Below are positions 7,377-15,583 of a stretch of 53,499 nt of DNA, one piece after another (positions within the stretch are counted from its first letter, which is position 1; every line of letters begins with the position of its first letter). The DNA is from JAOUEA01 sp039933515 (GTDB taxonomy: Bacteria; Actinomycetota; UBA4738; HRBIN12), in NCBI GenBank assembly GCA_039933515.1, contig JBDTNY010000092.1, forward strand, positions 1 through 53,499, written 5' to 3'. Under the pieces are notes generated by a model. It was not told where the DNA came from. It searched no databases and saw nothing but the letters and a program-made list of their open reading frames with translations. The position numbers were made by a program, and so were the translations under genes.

Positions 7377-7811
7377 ATGATCGAACAGGGGTTCCGCGCG
7401 CCCGAAGCGGTGCGAATCACCGGCGTCACCTATCGTCAACTCGACTACTGGACACGTACCGATCTCGTCACGCCCTCGATCAACGACGCGCACGGTTCGG
7501 GCACCCAGCGCCTCTACTCGTTCCAGGACCTGGCGACCCTTCGGGTGATCAAGCGACTGCTCGACACCGGGCTCTCGCTCCAGCGTATCCGCACGGCCGT
7601 GGCACACCTGCGCCAGATGGACGAACGTCCCCACGGCGTGACCCTGATGTCCGACGGTGCCGGGATCTACGAGGCGCACTCGCCCGAGGCGGTCGTCGAC
7701 CTCCTCAAGAACGGCCAGGGGGTGTTCGCGATCTCGCTCGATGCCGTCTGGAGCGACCTCGAGTCCGACGTGCAACGGGCGCCCAAGGGCCGCGCGGCCG
7801 GAGGCTCGTGA
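7377..7811 (+). CDS. MerR-family transcriptional regulator (Rv1830-type)
   Basis: A 144-residue regulator with an N-terminal winged helix (FRAPEAVRITGVTYRQLDYWTRTDLVTPSI...GTQRLYSFQDLATLRVIKRLLDTGLSLQRIR). A short C-terminal effector region follows (EAHSPEAVVDLLKNGQGVFAISLDAVWSDLE). The YRQLDYW and RLYSFQDL motifs and the position after a BFN gene match mycobacterial Rv1830. GGAG lies 6 bases upstream of the ATG, and a consensus-like promoter precedes it. It is coupled to the nuclease-like gene behind it by a GTGA overlap. Confidence 0.9.
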   Translation: MIEQGFRAPEAVRITGVTYRQLDYWTRTDLVTPSINDAHGSGTQRLYSFQDLATLRVIKRLLDTGLSLQRIRTAVAHLRQMDERPHGVTLMSDGAGIYEAHSPEAVVDLLKNGQGVFAISLDAVWSDLESDVQRAPKGRAAGGS

Positions 7812-8176
7812 GCGCGCAGCCGACCGACCCGCACCTCCTCAAGAGCGACACCGCCCGCTTCGCCCACGCCTCAGAGCGCCAGTTCGCCAAGCTCCTGGAC
7901 TTCTACGCGATCGAATGGGACTACGAGCCCACGTCGTTCGACATCGAGTGGGACCGCGAGGGCAAGGTCACCCAGCGGTTCACGCCCGACTTCTACCTGC
8001 CCGAGTTCGATCTGTACATCGAGATCACGACGCTCAACCAGAAGCTCGTGACCAAGAAGAACCGCAAGGTGCGGCGGCTGCGCGAGCGCTACCCGGAGAT
8101 CACGTGCAAGATCTTCTACCAACGCGATTACCTGTCCCTGGTGACCAAGTACGGCTTGGAAGATGCATCGGGTTGA
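7808..8176 (+). CDS. Small PD-(D/E)XK nuclease-like protein, function unknown
   Basis: A 122-residue protein without a clear named family. The layout resembles a restriction-endonuclease-like fold: an N-terminal helix with Glu23 (SERQFAKLLDF), a strand with Asp61 in RFTPDFYLPEF, and a strand with Glu72 in LYIEITTLNQK. The third catalytic position, normally Lys in E-x-K, is Thr74; Lys79, Lys83 and Lys84 follow closely and could substitute. The C-terminal half is basic (KKNRKVRRLRERY). The GTG start overlaps the MerR stop. Nuclease activity is inference from the motif pattern; a degenerate, non-catalytic fold is equally possible. Confidence 0.7.
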   Translation: MSAQPTDPHLLKSDTARFAHASERQFAKLLDFYAIEWDYEPTSFDIEWDREGKVTQRFTPDFYLPEFDLYIEITTLNQKLVTKKNRKVRRLRERYPEITCKIFYQRDYLSLVTKYGLEDASG

Positions 8177-8203
8177 CCAGCGGCCGTAGCGCCGCGGCCT
8201 CCG

Positions 8204-8209
8204 TACACT
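8204..8209 (+). promoter_or_regulatory. Candidate -10 box for leaderless gcvPA transcript
   Basis: TACACT ends 7 bases before the GTG of gcvPA, and no ribosome binding site intervenes. A TTGACC at 8173-8178 is too distant (25 bases) to be a standard -35. Confidence 0.4.
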
Positions 8210-8216
8210 TCCGGTC

Positions 8217-9539
8217 GTGAGGTTCGCCCCGCACACCCACGATGACGTACGCGAGATGCTCGCGCAGATCGGCGTCGGGTCCCTCGAGGCGTTGTTCGAC
8301 CAGATCCCCGAAGCGGTCAGGCTCGACCGCGACCTGGCGATCGAGCCGGGCGTGTCCGAGATGGAGATCATGGCCGACCTGCGTAGGCTCGCAGCGCGCA
8401 ACCGCCACGCCGAGGAGCTGGTCTGCTTCGCCGGTGCGGGCGCATACGACCACTACGTGCCGAGCGTGGTGTGGGCTCTTGCTGGGCGCTCGGAGTTCTA
8501 CACCTCCTATACGCCGTATCAGCCCGAGCTCTCGCAGGGGGCGCTCCAGGCACTCTTCGAGTTCCAGTCCATGGTCTGCGAGCTCACCGGGATGGAGGTG
8601 TCGAACGCGTCGCTCTACGACGGCGCGACCTCCCTCGTCGAGGCCGTGAACATGTCGAGGGGCGGCGCGCGCACCCGTGTCCTCGTGAGCGGCGCGGTCG
8701 ATCCGAGGTTCGTCGACACGCTCGCGACCTACGGCAAGGGCGCGGGATACGATCCGGTGGTGTTCGATGCTCCCGGCCACCGGGGGGGTGCGCCCGACGT
8801 CGGGGACGACGTCGCCGCCGTGGTCGTGCAACACCCGAACTACTACGGCGTGCTGGAGGACGTGCCGGCGTTCGTCGAGGCCGCGCACGGCGGCGGTGCC
8901 CGCGCGATCCAGGTCTTCGACCCGCTGTCGCTCGGCGTGCTTGCCCCGCCTGGCGAGCTCGGTGTCGACATCGCGGTGGCCGAGGGGCAGTCCCTGGGTA
9001 ACCACCTCAACTACGGAGGCCCGTACCTGGGGTTGATCGCGGCGCGCATGGCCGACGTCCGTCGGATGCCCGGACGGATCGTGGGGGAGACCACCGACGT
9101 CGACGGCCGCACGGGGTACGTCCTGACGCTGCAGGCACGCGAGCAGCACATCCGCCGCGAGAAGGCGACCTCGAACATCTGCACGAACCAGACCCTGATG
9201 GCGCTCGCCGCCACCATCTATCTCGCGTGGCTCGGCCCGGTGGGCCTGGCCGAACTCGGACGTCAGTGCGCCGCGAAGGCCCGCTACGCGTTCGAGCAAC
9301 TCACCGCGCTCCCAGGGGTCGAGCCGCTCGTGCCCGACGCCCCGTTCTTCAAGGAGTTCGCGATCCGAACGCCCCTCCCCGCTGTCGACGTGCGCGACGC
9401 GGCGATCGAGCGAGGCGTCCTCGCGGGCGTGCCGGTCGCCGGCGGCGACGGGCACGGGCTCCTGGTGGCCGTGACCGAGCGGCGCGATCGAGGGGAGATC
9501 GACGCCTTGGTGCGCGCCGTCGCAGAGGTGATCGCCTGA
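8217..9539 (+). CDS. gcvPA: Glycine dehydrogenase (decarboxylating), subunit 1
   Basis: The N-terminal half of the P protein of the glycine cleavage system, here a separate 440-residue subunit. It pairs with GcvPB to decarboxylate glycine and pass the aminomethyl group to lipoyl-GcvH. Recognisable segments are FAGAGAYDHYVPSVV, FYTSYTPYQPELSQGALQALFEFQSM, TGMEVSNASLYDG and REKATSNICTNQ. The GTG start opens MRFAPHTHDDVREML, as in the family. The stop overlaps the gcvPB start (TGATG). Most cultured high-GC actinobacteria have a fused GcvP, so the split form is notable. Confidence 0.95.
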   Translation: MRFAPHTHDDVREMLAQIGVGSLEALFDQIPEAVRLDRDLAIEPGVSEMEIMADLRRLAARNRHAEELVCFAGAGAYDHYVPSVVWALAGRSEFYTSYTPYQPELSQGALQALFEFQSMVCELTGMEVSNASLYDGATSLVEAVNMSRGGARTRVLVSGAVDPRFVDTLATYGKGAGYDPVVFDAPGHRGGAPDVGDDVAAVVVQHPNYYGVLEDVPAFVEAAHGGGARAIQVFDPLSLGVLAPPGELGVDIAVAEGQSLGNHLNYGGPYLGLIAARMADVRRMPGRIVGETTDVDGRTGYVLTLQAREQHIRREKATSNICTNQTLMALAATIYLAWLGPVGLAELGRQCAAKARYAFEQLTALPGVEPLVPDAPFFKEFAIRTPLPAVDVRDAAIERGVLAGVPVAGGDGHGLLVAVTERRDRGEIDALVRAVAEVIA

Positions 9540-11014
9540 TGGACATCGGCGCGCCGGTTCGCCGTCAAGGCCCGCCGGGGGAGGGGACGCTGGGTGCCCG
9601 CTCGAGGCCAGGGCGCCGAGCCTTCAGCTTCGCAGCCCTCGATGTCGAGCCGGTGGACATCGCGGAGGGCTACGCCCGCACGACCCCGCCCCGATTGCCC
9701 GAGGTGGCGGAGGGTGACCTCGTTCGCCACTACACGCGGCTGTCGCAGACGAACTACGGGGTGGACACCGGGTTCTACCCCCTCGGGTCGTGCAGCATGA
9801 AGTACAACCCGAAGTCCGCGGAGGCGGCGGCGGCATGGCCCGGCTTCGCCCGCGTCCACCCGCTGCAGCCCGATGCCACGACCCAGGGCCTCCTCGAGCT
9901 GCTGTGGCGCCTCGAGCGGGCGCTCTGCGAGATCACCGGCATGGCGCGTGCGACCCTGCAGCCGCCGGCCGGTGCGGCCGGCGAGCTCACGGGGCTCCTG
10001 ATCATGCGCGCCTACCACCAGGCGCAGGGGCGTCAGCGCACGAAAGTCTTGATCCCCGACGCCGCCCACGGCACGAATCCCGCGAGCGTGAGGCTCGGCG
10101 GGTACCAGGCGGTCAGCGTGCCGGCAGACGCGCGCGGCCAGGTCGACGTCGAGGCGCTTCGGTCCCTGGTGGACGACGAGGTCGCCGGCCTCATGCTCAC
10201 GAACCCGAACACCCTCGGCCTGTTCGAGGAGCGCATCGAGGAGATCACGAGCGTCGTGCACGAGGTGGGGGGCCTCGTCTACTACGACGGGGCGAACCTG
10301 AACGCGATCCTCGGCAAGTGCCGGCCCGGCGACATGGGATTCGACATCGTGCACATCAACACGCATAAGACCTTCGCGACGCCCCACGGCGGGGGAGGGC
10401 CGGGCGCCGGTCCCGTCGGGGTGGCCGAGCGCCTGATCCCGTTCCTTCCGGTGCCGCGCGTCGAGCGTGACGATGCGACGGGCGCGTACCGGCTCGATAC
10501 TGAAGCTCCCTCGACGATCGGGCGGGTGCACGGTTTCCACGGCAACGTTGGGGTGCTCGTCCGCGCGTATCTGTACGTGTTCCTCCACGGGTCCGATGGC
10601 CTCGAGGAGGTCGCTGAACGGGCCGTGCTGAACGCGAACTACCTGGCAACCCTCCTGCCCGCCCAGACGCCACTGGCATTCCCGCAGGGCCGCCCGATGC
10701 ACGAGTTCGTCGCGACCGCGACCCCGCTCGAGAAGGCCACCGGGATCCGCGCGATGGATCTCGCGAAGCGACTGATCGATCTGGGTTTCCATCCATCCAC
10801 GGTCTACTTCCCGCTGGTAGTGGACGAGGCGATGATGATGGAGCCGACCGAGACCGAGACCAAGGAGACGCTGGAGGCGTTCGGTGCTGCCCTCGCCCAG
10901 GCGGTCGCCGAAGCCGCAAGCGACCCCGACCTGCTGCACGACGCGCCCGTCACGACGCCCGTACGTCGTCTCGACGAGGCCAAGGCCGCCCGGCACCTCA
11001 AGTTGCGCTGGTAG
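9539..11014 (+). CDS. gcvPB: Glycine dehydrogenase (decarboxylating), subunit 2 (PLP-binding)
   Basis: The C-terminal, PLP-binding half of the P protein, 491 residues. Lys277 in HINTHKTFATPHGGGGPG is the Schiff-base lysine, followed by the glycine-rich loop. Other family segments are YPLGSCSMKYNPK, QPPAGAAGELTG, AHGTNPAS and GFHPSTVYFPL. The ATG at 9539 overlaps the gcvPA stop, so the two subunits are coupled and should be made in equal amounts. A longer frame open upstream is an overlap with gcvPA and is not used. The gene ends the + strand glycine-cleavage cluster; gcvT is not in this window. Confidence 0.96.
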   Translation: MDIGAPVRRQGPPGEGTLGARSRPGRRAFSFAALDVEPVDIAEGYARTTPPRLPEVAEGDLVRHYTRLSQTNYGVDTGFYPLGSCSMKYNPKSAEAAAAWPGFARVHPLQPDATTQGLLELLWRLERALCEITGMARATLQPPAGAAGELTGLLIMRAYHQAQGRQRTKVLIPDAAHGTNPASVRLGGYQAVSVPADARGQVDVEALRSLVDDEVAGLMLTNPNTLGLFEERIEEITSVVHEVGGLVYYDGANLNAILGKCRPGDMGFDIVHINTHKTFATPHGGGGPGAGPVGVAERLIPFLPVPRVERDDATGAYRLDTEAPSTIGRVHGFHGNVGVLVRAYLYVFLHGSDGLEEVAERAVLNANYLATLLPAQTPLAFPQGRPMHEFVATATPLEKATGIRAMDLAKRLIDLGFHPSTVYFPLVVDEAMMMEPTETETKETLEAFGAALAQAVAEAASDPDLLHDAPVTTPVRRLDEAKAARHLKLRW

Positions 11015-11023
11015 CCGGTCACG

Positions 11024-11040
11024 CCCGAGGGATCCTCGGG
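11024..11040. terminator. Hairpin after gcvPB, possible terminator without U-tract
   Basis: CCCGAGG and CCTCGGG form a perfect 7-bp stem around GAT, 9 bases after the gcvPB stop and between convergent genes. There is no T-run on either strand, so termination efficiency is uncertain. Confidence 0.5.
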
Positions 11041-11070
11041 GAAGGAGCACCCATATACCAGTCCGAGCCA

Positions 11071-11110
11071 AGGTGACATAATGTGCATTATCGGGGTTGA
11101 GAGGTCACCT
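11071..11110. repeat. Nested inverted repeat overlapping the lnt-ppm stop codon
   Basis: The outer arms AGGTGAC (11071-11077) and GTCACCT (11104-11110) enclose an inner AT-rich palindrome ATAATG-TG-CATTAT (11078-11091). The right outer arm contains the stop codon of the - strand gene. This may be a bidirectional terminator or a protein-binding site; AT-rich sequence is rare in this region. Confidence 0.5.
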
Positions 11111-13363
11111 ACCTGAGCCGCGCAGGCGGGCCTTCAGGCCCCAGATCGTGACGAGCCAGAGGGCCTCCACCACGATGCCGCGCGAGATCTTCGACTGCCC
11201 GTGCGCTCGTTCGCGGAACGTGATCGGTGTCTCGCCGAGGTCGAAGCCGAGGTTCCAGGTGCGCATCACGAGCTCGATCTGGAAGCCGTAGCCCTCAGAG
11301 TGGATCGGTGAACGGACCAGTTCGGTCAGGAGCTCCCGGCGGTAGACGCGGTACCCGCTGGTGGCGTCGTTGACCGGCAAGCCCAGCATGAAGCGCGCAT
11401 AGCGATTCCCGGCGCGCGAGAGGGCCACCCGCCCGGCGCTCCAGTTGGTCACCTCGCCTCCCGGCACGTAGCGGCTGCCCACGGCCAGATCGCGTCCTGC
11501 GGCGGCAGCCTCCAGGAGCGCCGGCAGTTCGGCCGGATCGTGCGACAGGTCGGAGTCCATCTCGACCACGAGGTCATACTCCTCGGCCAGACCGATGCGG
11601 AAGCCTTCCTGATAGGCGCTCGCCAGGCCCGACTTCGCCGGGCGTTGGATCAGCCTGACCCGCGGCTCGCTCGCCGCCCGAGCCCGCACGATCTCCGCGG
11701 TCCCATCGGGCGAGGAGTCGTCGACCACCACGACGTCGACGCGCTGCGGCGCCGCGAGCACCCCTTCGAGTACCCGGTCGATCGTCGCAGCCTCGTCGTA
11801 GGTGGGCAGAATCACCAGGCTCCGGAAGCCGGGCCCCAACGGACCCGGTGACTCGCGCGTCCGCCGGCGACGCCTCGGGAGCGCGAACAGGAAGGCGACG
11901 ACGACGAGACAGAGCCAGGGGACCCAATCCCCCAGCCGGACGTAACCCGTTCGATCGTTGGTGGACGCGATGGTGTGCCGCAGGATAGCGGGTTCGAAGA
12001 GGCCGGCCGACTCGACCACCCGGCCCGACGGATCGATGAAGGCGCTGATCCCCGAGACCGCAGCGTTCACCACCCAGCGTCCCGTTTCGATCGCGCGCAT
12101 CTGGCTCATCTGCTGATGCTGCTCGGACGCCGCGGTGAACCCATACGACGCGTTGTTCACCGTGACGATCAGGAAGCTTGCGCCGTCGCGCACGAATGCG
12201 CGCGGGAGCGCGGCGAAGCTGTTCTCGAAGCAGATCGGGGTGCCGAACGCAGGCACCCCGTCGGCCTCGAGCGTGTGGATCGACTCCCCCGGGATCCGGT
12301 CGACCGGGACCTGGTCGATCGCGTCGATCCACGAGAGGCGGCCGCGGAACGGCACGTACTCGCCGAACGGCACGAGGTGGACCTTGTCATAGTGGCCGAT
12401 CGGGTTGCCGTTGCCGTCGAAGAGCACGACGTCGGTTCGCTGGCCGCCCTCGGCGTCCTCGGTCACGGCGCCGACCAGGGTGGGCACGCCCACCGATGCG
12501 ATCGCGCGACGCACGCGATCCATCACCGTGGGATCGGCGGCGGCCGCAGGGTCGAGGGCGCCCTCCCCCCATACGATCAGGTCGGGCCGCGTTCCTGTCG
12601 CGAGTTGCTCGTGGGCGGCGATGTTCAGGCCGGCCACCCGTACGTCCTCTCCCGCCCTGGAGGCCTGCGCCGCCTGCCGGACGTCGACCTGGACCGTCGC
12701 GATGTCGACGGTAGGGCCGGATTCGGGTCCGGGCCCTCCGCCGAACGGGAGCACGCCGGGCCCGAGCGCCAGCGCGGCCGCGAGACTCCACGGCACGAGG
12801 CCGAAGCGGGTCCCGCGCGCTCGGAACCCGGCCACGACCAGCCCGTTCGCGGCCACCACCACGAAGGTCACGCCCCAGACGCCGGCGATCGTGGCGAGTC
12901 TGACCGTCACGCGGTTGTCGACTTGGCTGATGCCCACGCTCCCCCACGTGAAGCCCCCGAGCGGCCACATCCCCCTGATCCAGTCGATCAGCGTCCACAG
13001 CGACGCCGCGGCAAAGGCCGAGATGACCGGCCGGCCGGGTCGGCGGATCGAGGCGTAGGCCGCGCCGAACAGGGCGAGCGAGATCGCCATCACGATCGAT
13101 AGCGCGACCCAGGCGAGCTCGCCGAAGCGCCAGATCCAGTAGATCGTGGCTCCGTAGCATCCGATCCCGTATGCCAGTCCCAGAAGCGCCCCCTTCGCTG
13201 GCCCCGATCGATCGAGCAGCCAGATCAGCGGGGCGATCGCGATGAAGGCAAGCGGCCACAGCCTCGCGGGCGGGAAGGCGAGCGACAGGGCGAGTCCGGC
13301 CGCCAAGGAGCTGAGCGATGCGAGCGGAAGACCTTCAGGCGCCCTCAGGCGCAGTCCCGGCAC
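11105..13363 (-). CDS. Fusion of apolipoprotein N-acyltransferase and polyprenol-phosphate mannosyltransferase
   Basis: A two-domain membrane protein like M. tuberculosis Ppm1. The N-terminal Lnt part has about seven hydrophobic segments and a nitrilase domain with the Glu-Lys-Cys triad: Glu267 (WGEGA), Lys327 (YDKVHLVPFGEY) and Cys378 (ICFENSF). It would add the third acyl chain to lipoproteins. From about residue 514 a GT2 domain begins (SLVILPTYDEAATI, VVDDSSPDG, EMDSDLSHDP), expected to make polyprenol-phosphate-mannose for glycolipids and mannoproteins. The GTG at 13363, inside the end of the DUF4193 gene, is chosen; an upstream GTG at 13414 would add 17 residues. Confidence 0.9.
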   Translation of the reverse strand: MPGLRLRAPEGLPLASLSSLAAGLALSLAFPPARLWPLAFIAIAPLIWLLDRSGPAKGALLGLAYGIGCYGATIYWIWRFGELAWVALSIVMAISLALFGAAYASIRRPGRPVISAFAAASLWTLIDWIRGMWPLGGFTWGSVGISQVDNRVTVRLATIAGVWGVTFVVVAANGLVVAGFRARGTRFGLVPWSLAAALALGPGVLPFGGGPGPESGPTVDIATVQVDVRQAAQASRAGEDVRVAGLNIAAHEQLATGTRPDLIVWGEGALDPAAAADPTVMDRVRRAIASVGVPTLVGAVTEDAEGGQRTDVVLFDGNGNPIGHYDKVHLVPFGEYVPFRGRLSWIDAIDQVPVDRIPGESIHTLEADGVPAFGTPICFENSFAALPRAFVRDGASFLIVTVNNASYGFTAASEQHQQMSQMRAIETGRWVVNAAVSGISAFIDPSGRVVESAGLFEPAILRHTIASTNDRTGYVRLGDWVPWLCLVVVAFLFALPRRRRRTRESPGPLGPGFRSLVILPTYDEAATIDRVLEGVLAAPQRVDVVVVDDSSPDGTAEIVRARAASEPRVRLIQRPAKSGLASAYQEGFRIGLAEEYDLVVEMDSDLSHDPAELPALLEAAAAGRDLAVGSRYVPGGEVTNWSAGRVALSRAGNRYARFMLGLPVNDATSGYRVYRRELLTELVRSPIHSEGYGFQIELVMRTWNLGFDLGETPITFRERAHGQSKISRGIVVEALWLVTIWGLKARLRGSGR

Positions 13364-13722
13364 CGCATCTTCTTCTTGTCCGCCAGCTGACTCCGATGCT
13401 TCACGAGGAAACACCGGGTGCAGGTGAATTCGGTCTCCTGGATCGGCACGACCCGGGTCTCGGCCGACTCGGCCAGCTGTTCCTCGCGGGTGAGTGGGAT
13501 GACGACCTCGTCGTCCTCATCGGCCTCTTCTTCCCGGGCCTCCTGTTTGACCAGCAGTTCCTGGATCGACTCGACCTCCGCCGCACCCGCGGCGGTCACC
13601 GGTCCCGGTGGCACGACGGCATCCGCGAGGTCGGCCTCGCTGGGCTCGACGTCGTCGAGGTCGACCTCTGCCGGCTCGTCGTCCTCGATCTGATCGTCGG
13701 TGTCGTCGGTGGTGTCTTTCAT
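13345..13722 (-). CDS. DUF4193 family protein
   Basis: An acidic 125-residue protein ending in a four-cysteine zinc-binding module (FTCTRCFLVKHRSQLADKKK, then CRDC at the C-terminus), the hallmark of DUF4193, a family seen essentially in Actinomycetota. The first ~90 residues are rich in Asp, Glu and Pro and likely disordered. The function is unknown. GGAGG lies 7 bases upstream of the ATG, which fixes the start. Its last 19 bases overlap the chosen start of the Lnt-Ppm gene, so both are probably co-transcribed from the promoter upstream. Confidence 0.92.
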   Translation of the reverse strand: MKDTTDDTDDQIEDDEPAEVDLDDVEPSEADLADAVVPPGPVTAAGAAEVESIQELLVKQEAREEEADEDDEVVIPLTREEQLAESAETRVVPIQETEFTCTRCFLVKHRSQLADKKKMRCRDCA

Positions 13723-13771
13723 CCCATGTCCTCCCGTGGACGGAGCGGTGGGGCCCCTCCGTCGCGCGCGG

Positions 13772-13799
13772 ATTGTACTGCGGCACCGCCACGATGCAA
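13772..13799 (-). promoter_or_regulatory. Promoter of the DUF4193 / lnt-ppm operon
   Basis: On the - strand TTGCAT (13799-13794) and TACAAT (13777-13772) are separated by 16 bases, 50 bases before the DUF4193 start. The -10 matches five of six consensus positions. Confidence 0.55.
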
Positions 13800-13892
13800 C
13801 GTCGGCGACCGACAGAACACCGCGACGCGCGGGTGCATTCCCGAAGCGGTGGGAGCCACATCGCGATGCGGACGGCGATCCGGAACGAAGAT

Positions 13893-13962
13893 GAGGACCC
13901 AAGAGACGTTTGGGGCCGTGACGCCGGGGCGTCACGTTCTCTACTCCGCCTCTTGGGTCCTC
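13893..13962. repeat. Two-tier 70-nt inverted repeat in an intergenic region
   Basis: A perfect 13-bp inverted repeat, GAGGACCCAAGAG (13893-13905) with CTCTTGGGTCCTC (13950-13962), encloses a second perfect one, GTGACGCC (13918-13925) with GGCGTCAC (13928-13935). The structure lies in the 339-base gap between the amidohydrolase and DUF4193 genes, about 95 bases upstream of the DUF4193 promoter. No T-run follows on either strand. It could be a structured RNA, a miniature mobile element or a terminator. Apart from this and the promoter, nothing else is seen in the gap. Confidence 0.7.
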
Positions 13963-14061
13963 GGTGCGTCTCCACCTGAGTGGGGGCGCACGAGGACCGT
14001 ATCGTCGCTCGCAGATACCGGTCAAGAGACCTGCGGCAACGAGAGCGACAGGAACCGTCGT

Positions 14062-15573
14062 TCAGGCGGCGTAGACCTCCCGGCCGAGTGAGACCGTGAG
14101 GATCGGCGCGAGGGGAGCCAGATCTGGCGCCTCGAACGGATCGTCGTCGAAGGCGACCAGGTCGGCATGCATGCCCGGTTCGAGTGCCCCCTTCTTCTCC
14201 TCCTGGTGTGCCAGACGGGCGCTCCCGGTGGTGTGGAGCCTGATAGCCTCGGCGCGAGACAGGCGCTGGCGGGGGTCGTGATGTGCGCCGAGCGCCGCGA
14301 CCGCGAGCAGCGGGTCCAGCGGGGTGATCGGCGCGTCGGACCCGGCTCCCACCTCGATCCCACGCTCGATCATCGTGCGGATCGGGTTCATGCCCGCGGC
14401 GCGCTCGGGGCCTAACCCGACCTCGTACAGTCCGCCGGGGCCTCCCCACCACAGGTCGAACACCGGCTGCACCGAGGCGGCGAGCCCCAGCATCGCGGCG
14501 CGTTCAATCGCGGCGTCCGAGGCCATCTCGAAGTGCTCGATCCGGTGCCGACGCGCGCGGAAGTGTCGGCGCTGACGGGAGTCGAGCGCGTGGTAGACCC
14601 GTTCCCACGCGGTCAGGACCTGATCGATCGCCCGATCGCCGATCGCGTGCACGCCGACCTGGAGCCCTGCCGCGTGCCCGCCGTGGAAGAAGGTCACGAG
14701 CTCGTCGTCGGAGAAGTAGGCGGTGCCGTCGCCCTCGCCATCGGCGTAGGGCGCGACGAGCGCAGCCGTGCGCGCGCCGATCGACCCGTCGACCGGAAGA
14801 TCACCCCCGATCGCGCCGAGGCCGAGCTCCATCACGCGAGGGATGTCCGTGCTCGCGACCACCGGGACGGCATCGACCGGCAGGCGGGATCGATGCGCGA
14901 GGAACACGAGGAGGTCCCGCTCCCCCGTCTCCGTCGGCATCGACATCTCGTGAACGGAGGTCACACCCTTGGCGGCGGCGCTCGAGGCTGCCCTCAGCTG
15001 CAGCTCCTGGATCTCGTGGTCGCTCAAGCCGGCGCGCGTCCATCGGGTCAGCCGCTGCATCGCCCCCTGCGTGACCCGGCCGTCGGGAGCTCCTGAGGCC
15101 CCTCGCAAGGTGCCGGACTCGTCCCAGATGTCGGCCGCCCGGAGCGCCGCCGAGTTCGCCAGGGCGAGATGGAAGTCGGTCCGACGGATCACCATCGGGC
15201 GTTCGGTGACCGCGTCGAGCTCGGCGAGGGTCGGGAAGCTGGGGGCGTTCCAGCGACTCTCGTCGAACCCCTGGAGCAGGACGAGGCCGCTCCCCTCTTC
15301 CGCCCGGGCGGCGGCGAGCTGCAGGAGCTCGGCTCGAGAGCGCACTGCCGAAACCGCCGCGTCGGCCGCCGAGAGCCCGGTGCTCGTCAGGTGCACGTGG
15401 GCGTCGACGAACCCCGGCACGATCGTGGCGCCGGGGAGGTCGACGGTCCGGTCGGCGTCGGGCGGGTCCCCGGTGCCCACGCGCTGCACGTGGCGGCCGT
15501 CGACCAGGATCCACTCCCCGACGGCGGGATGCGAGAGCGTGTGAACGCGGGCAGCGCGATAGAGGGTCTTCAC
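14062..15573 (-). CDS. Amidohydrolase family 3 protein (YtcJ-like)
   Basis: A metal-dependent hydrolase of 503 residues. The N-terminal composite beta domain (YRAARVHTLSHPAVGEWILVDGRHVQRV) leads into the first metal motif PGFVDAHVHL. Later segments GVHAIGDRAIDQVL, HRIEHFEMA and GAGSDAPITPLDPLLAV carry the further His and Asp ligands, and the C-terminal GALEPGMHADLVAFDDDPF is typical. The substrate is not predictable; relatives act on N-substituted formamides or related amides. The GTG start lies 10 bases after the stop of the reverse-transcriptase gene, so the two share a transcript. A distant paralogue is encoded at 42.5-44.1 kb. Confidence 0.88.
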   Translation of the reverse strand: MKTLYRAARVHTLSHPAVGEWILVDGRHVQRVGTGDPPDADRTVDLPGATIVPGFVDAHVHLTSTGLSAADAAVSAVRSRAELLQLAAARAEEGSGLVLLQGFDESRWNAPSFPTLAELDAVTERPMVIRRTDFHLALANSAALRAADIWDESGTLRGASGAPDGRVTQGAMQRLTRWTRAGLSDHEIQELQLRAASSAAAKGVTSVHEMSMPTETGERDLLVFLAHRSRLPVDAVPVVASTDIPRVMELGLGAIGGDLPVDGSIGARTAALVAPYADGEGDGTAYFSDDELVTFFHGGHAAGLQVGVHAIGDRAIDQVLTAWERVYHALDSRQRRHFRARRHRIEHFEMASDAAIERAAMLGLAASVQPVFDLWWGGPGGLYEVGLGPERAAGMNPIRTMIERGIEVGAGSDAPITPLDPLLAVAALGAHHDPRQRLSRAEAIRLHTTGSARLAHQEEKKGALEPGMHADLVAFDDDPFEAPDLAPLAPILTVSLGREVYAA

Positions 15574-15583
15574 TCCGGCGGCA

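Noticed and set aside
9284..11071. Long - strand reading frame opposite gcvPA/gcvPB
   Set aside because: It overlaps two clearly recognised enzyme genes and shows no domain; a shadow frame.
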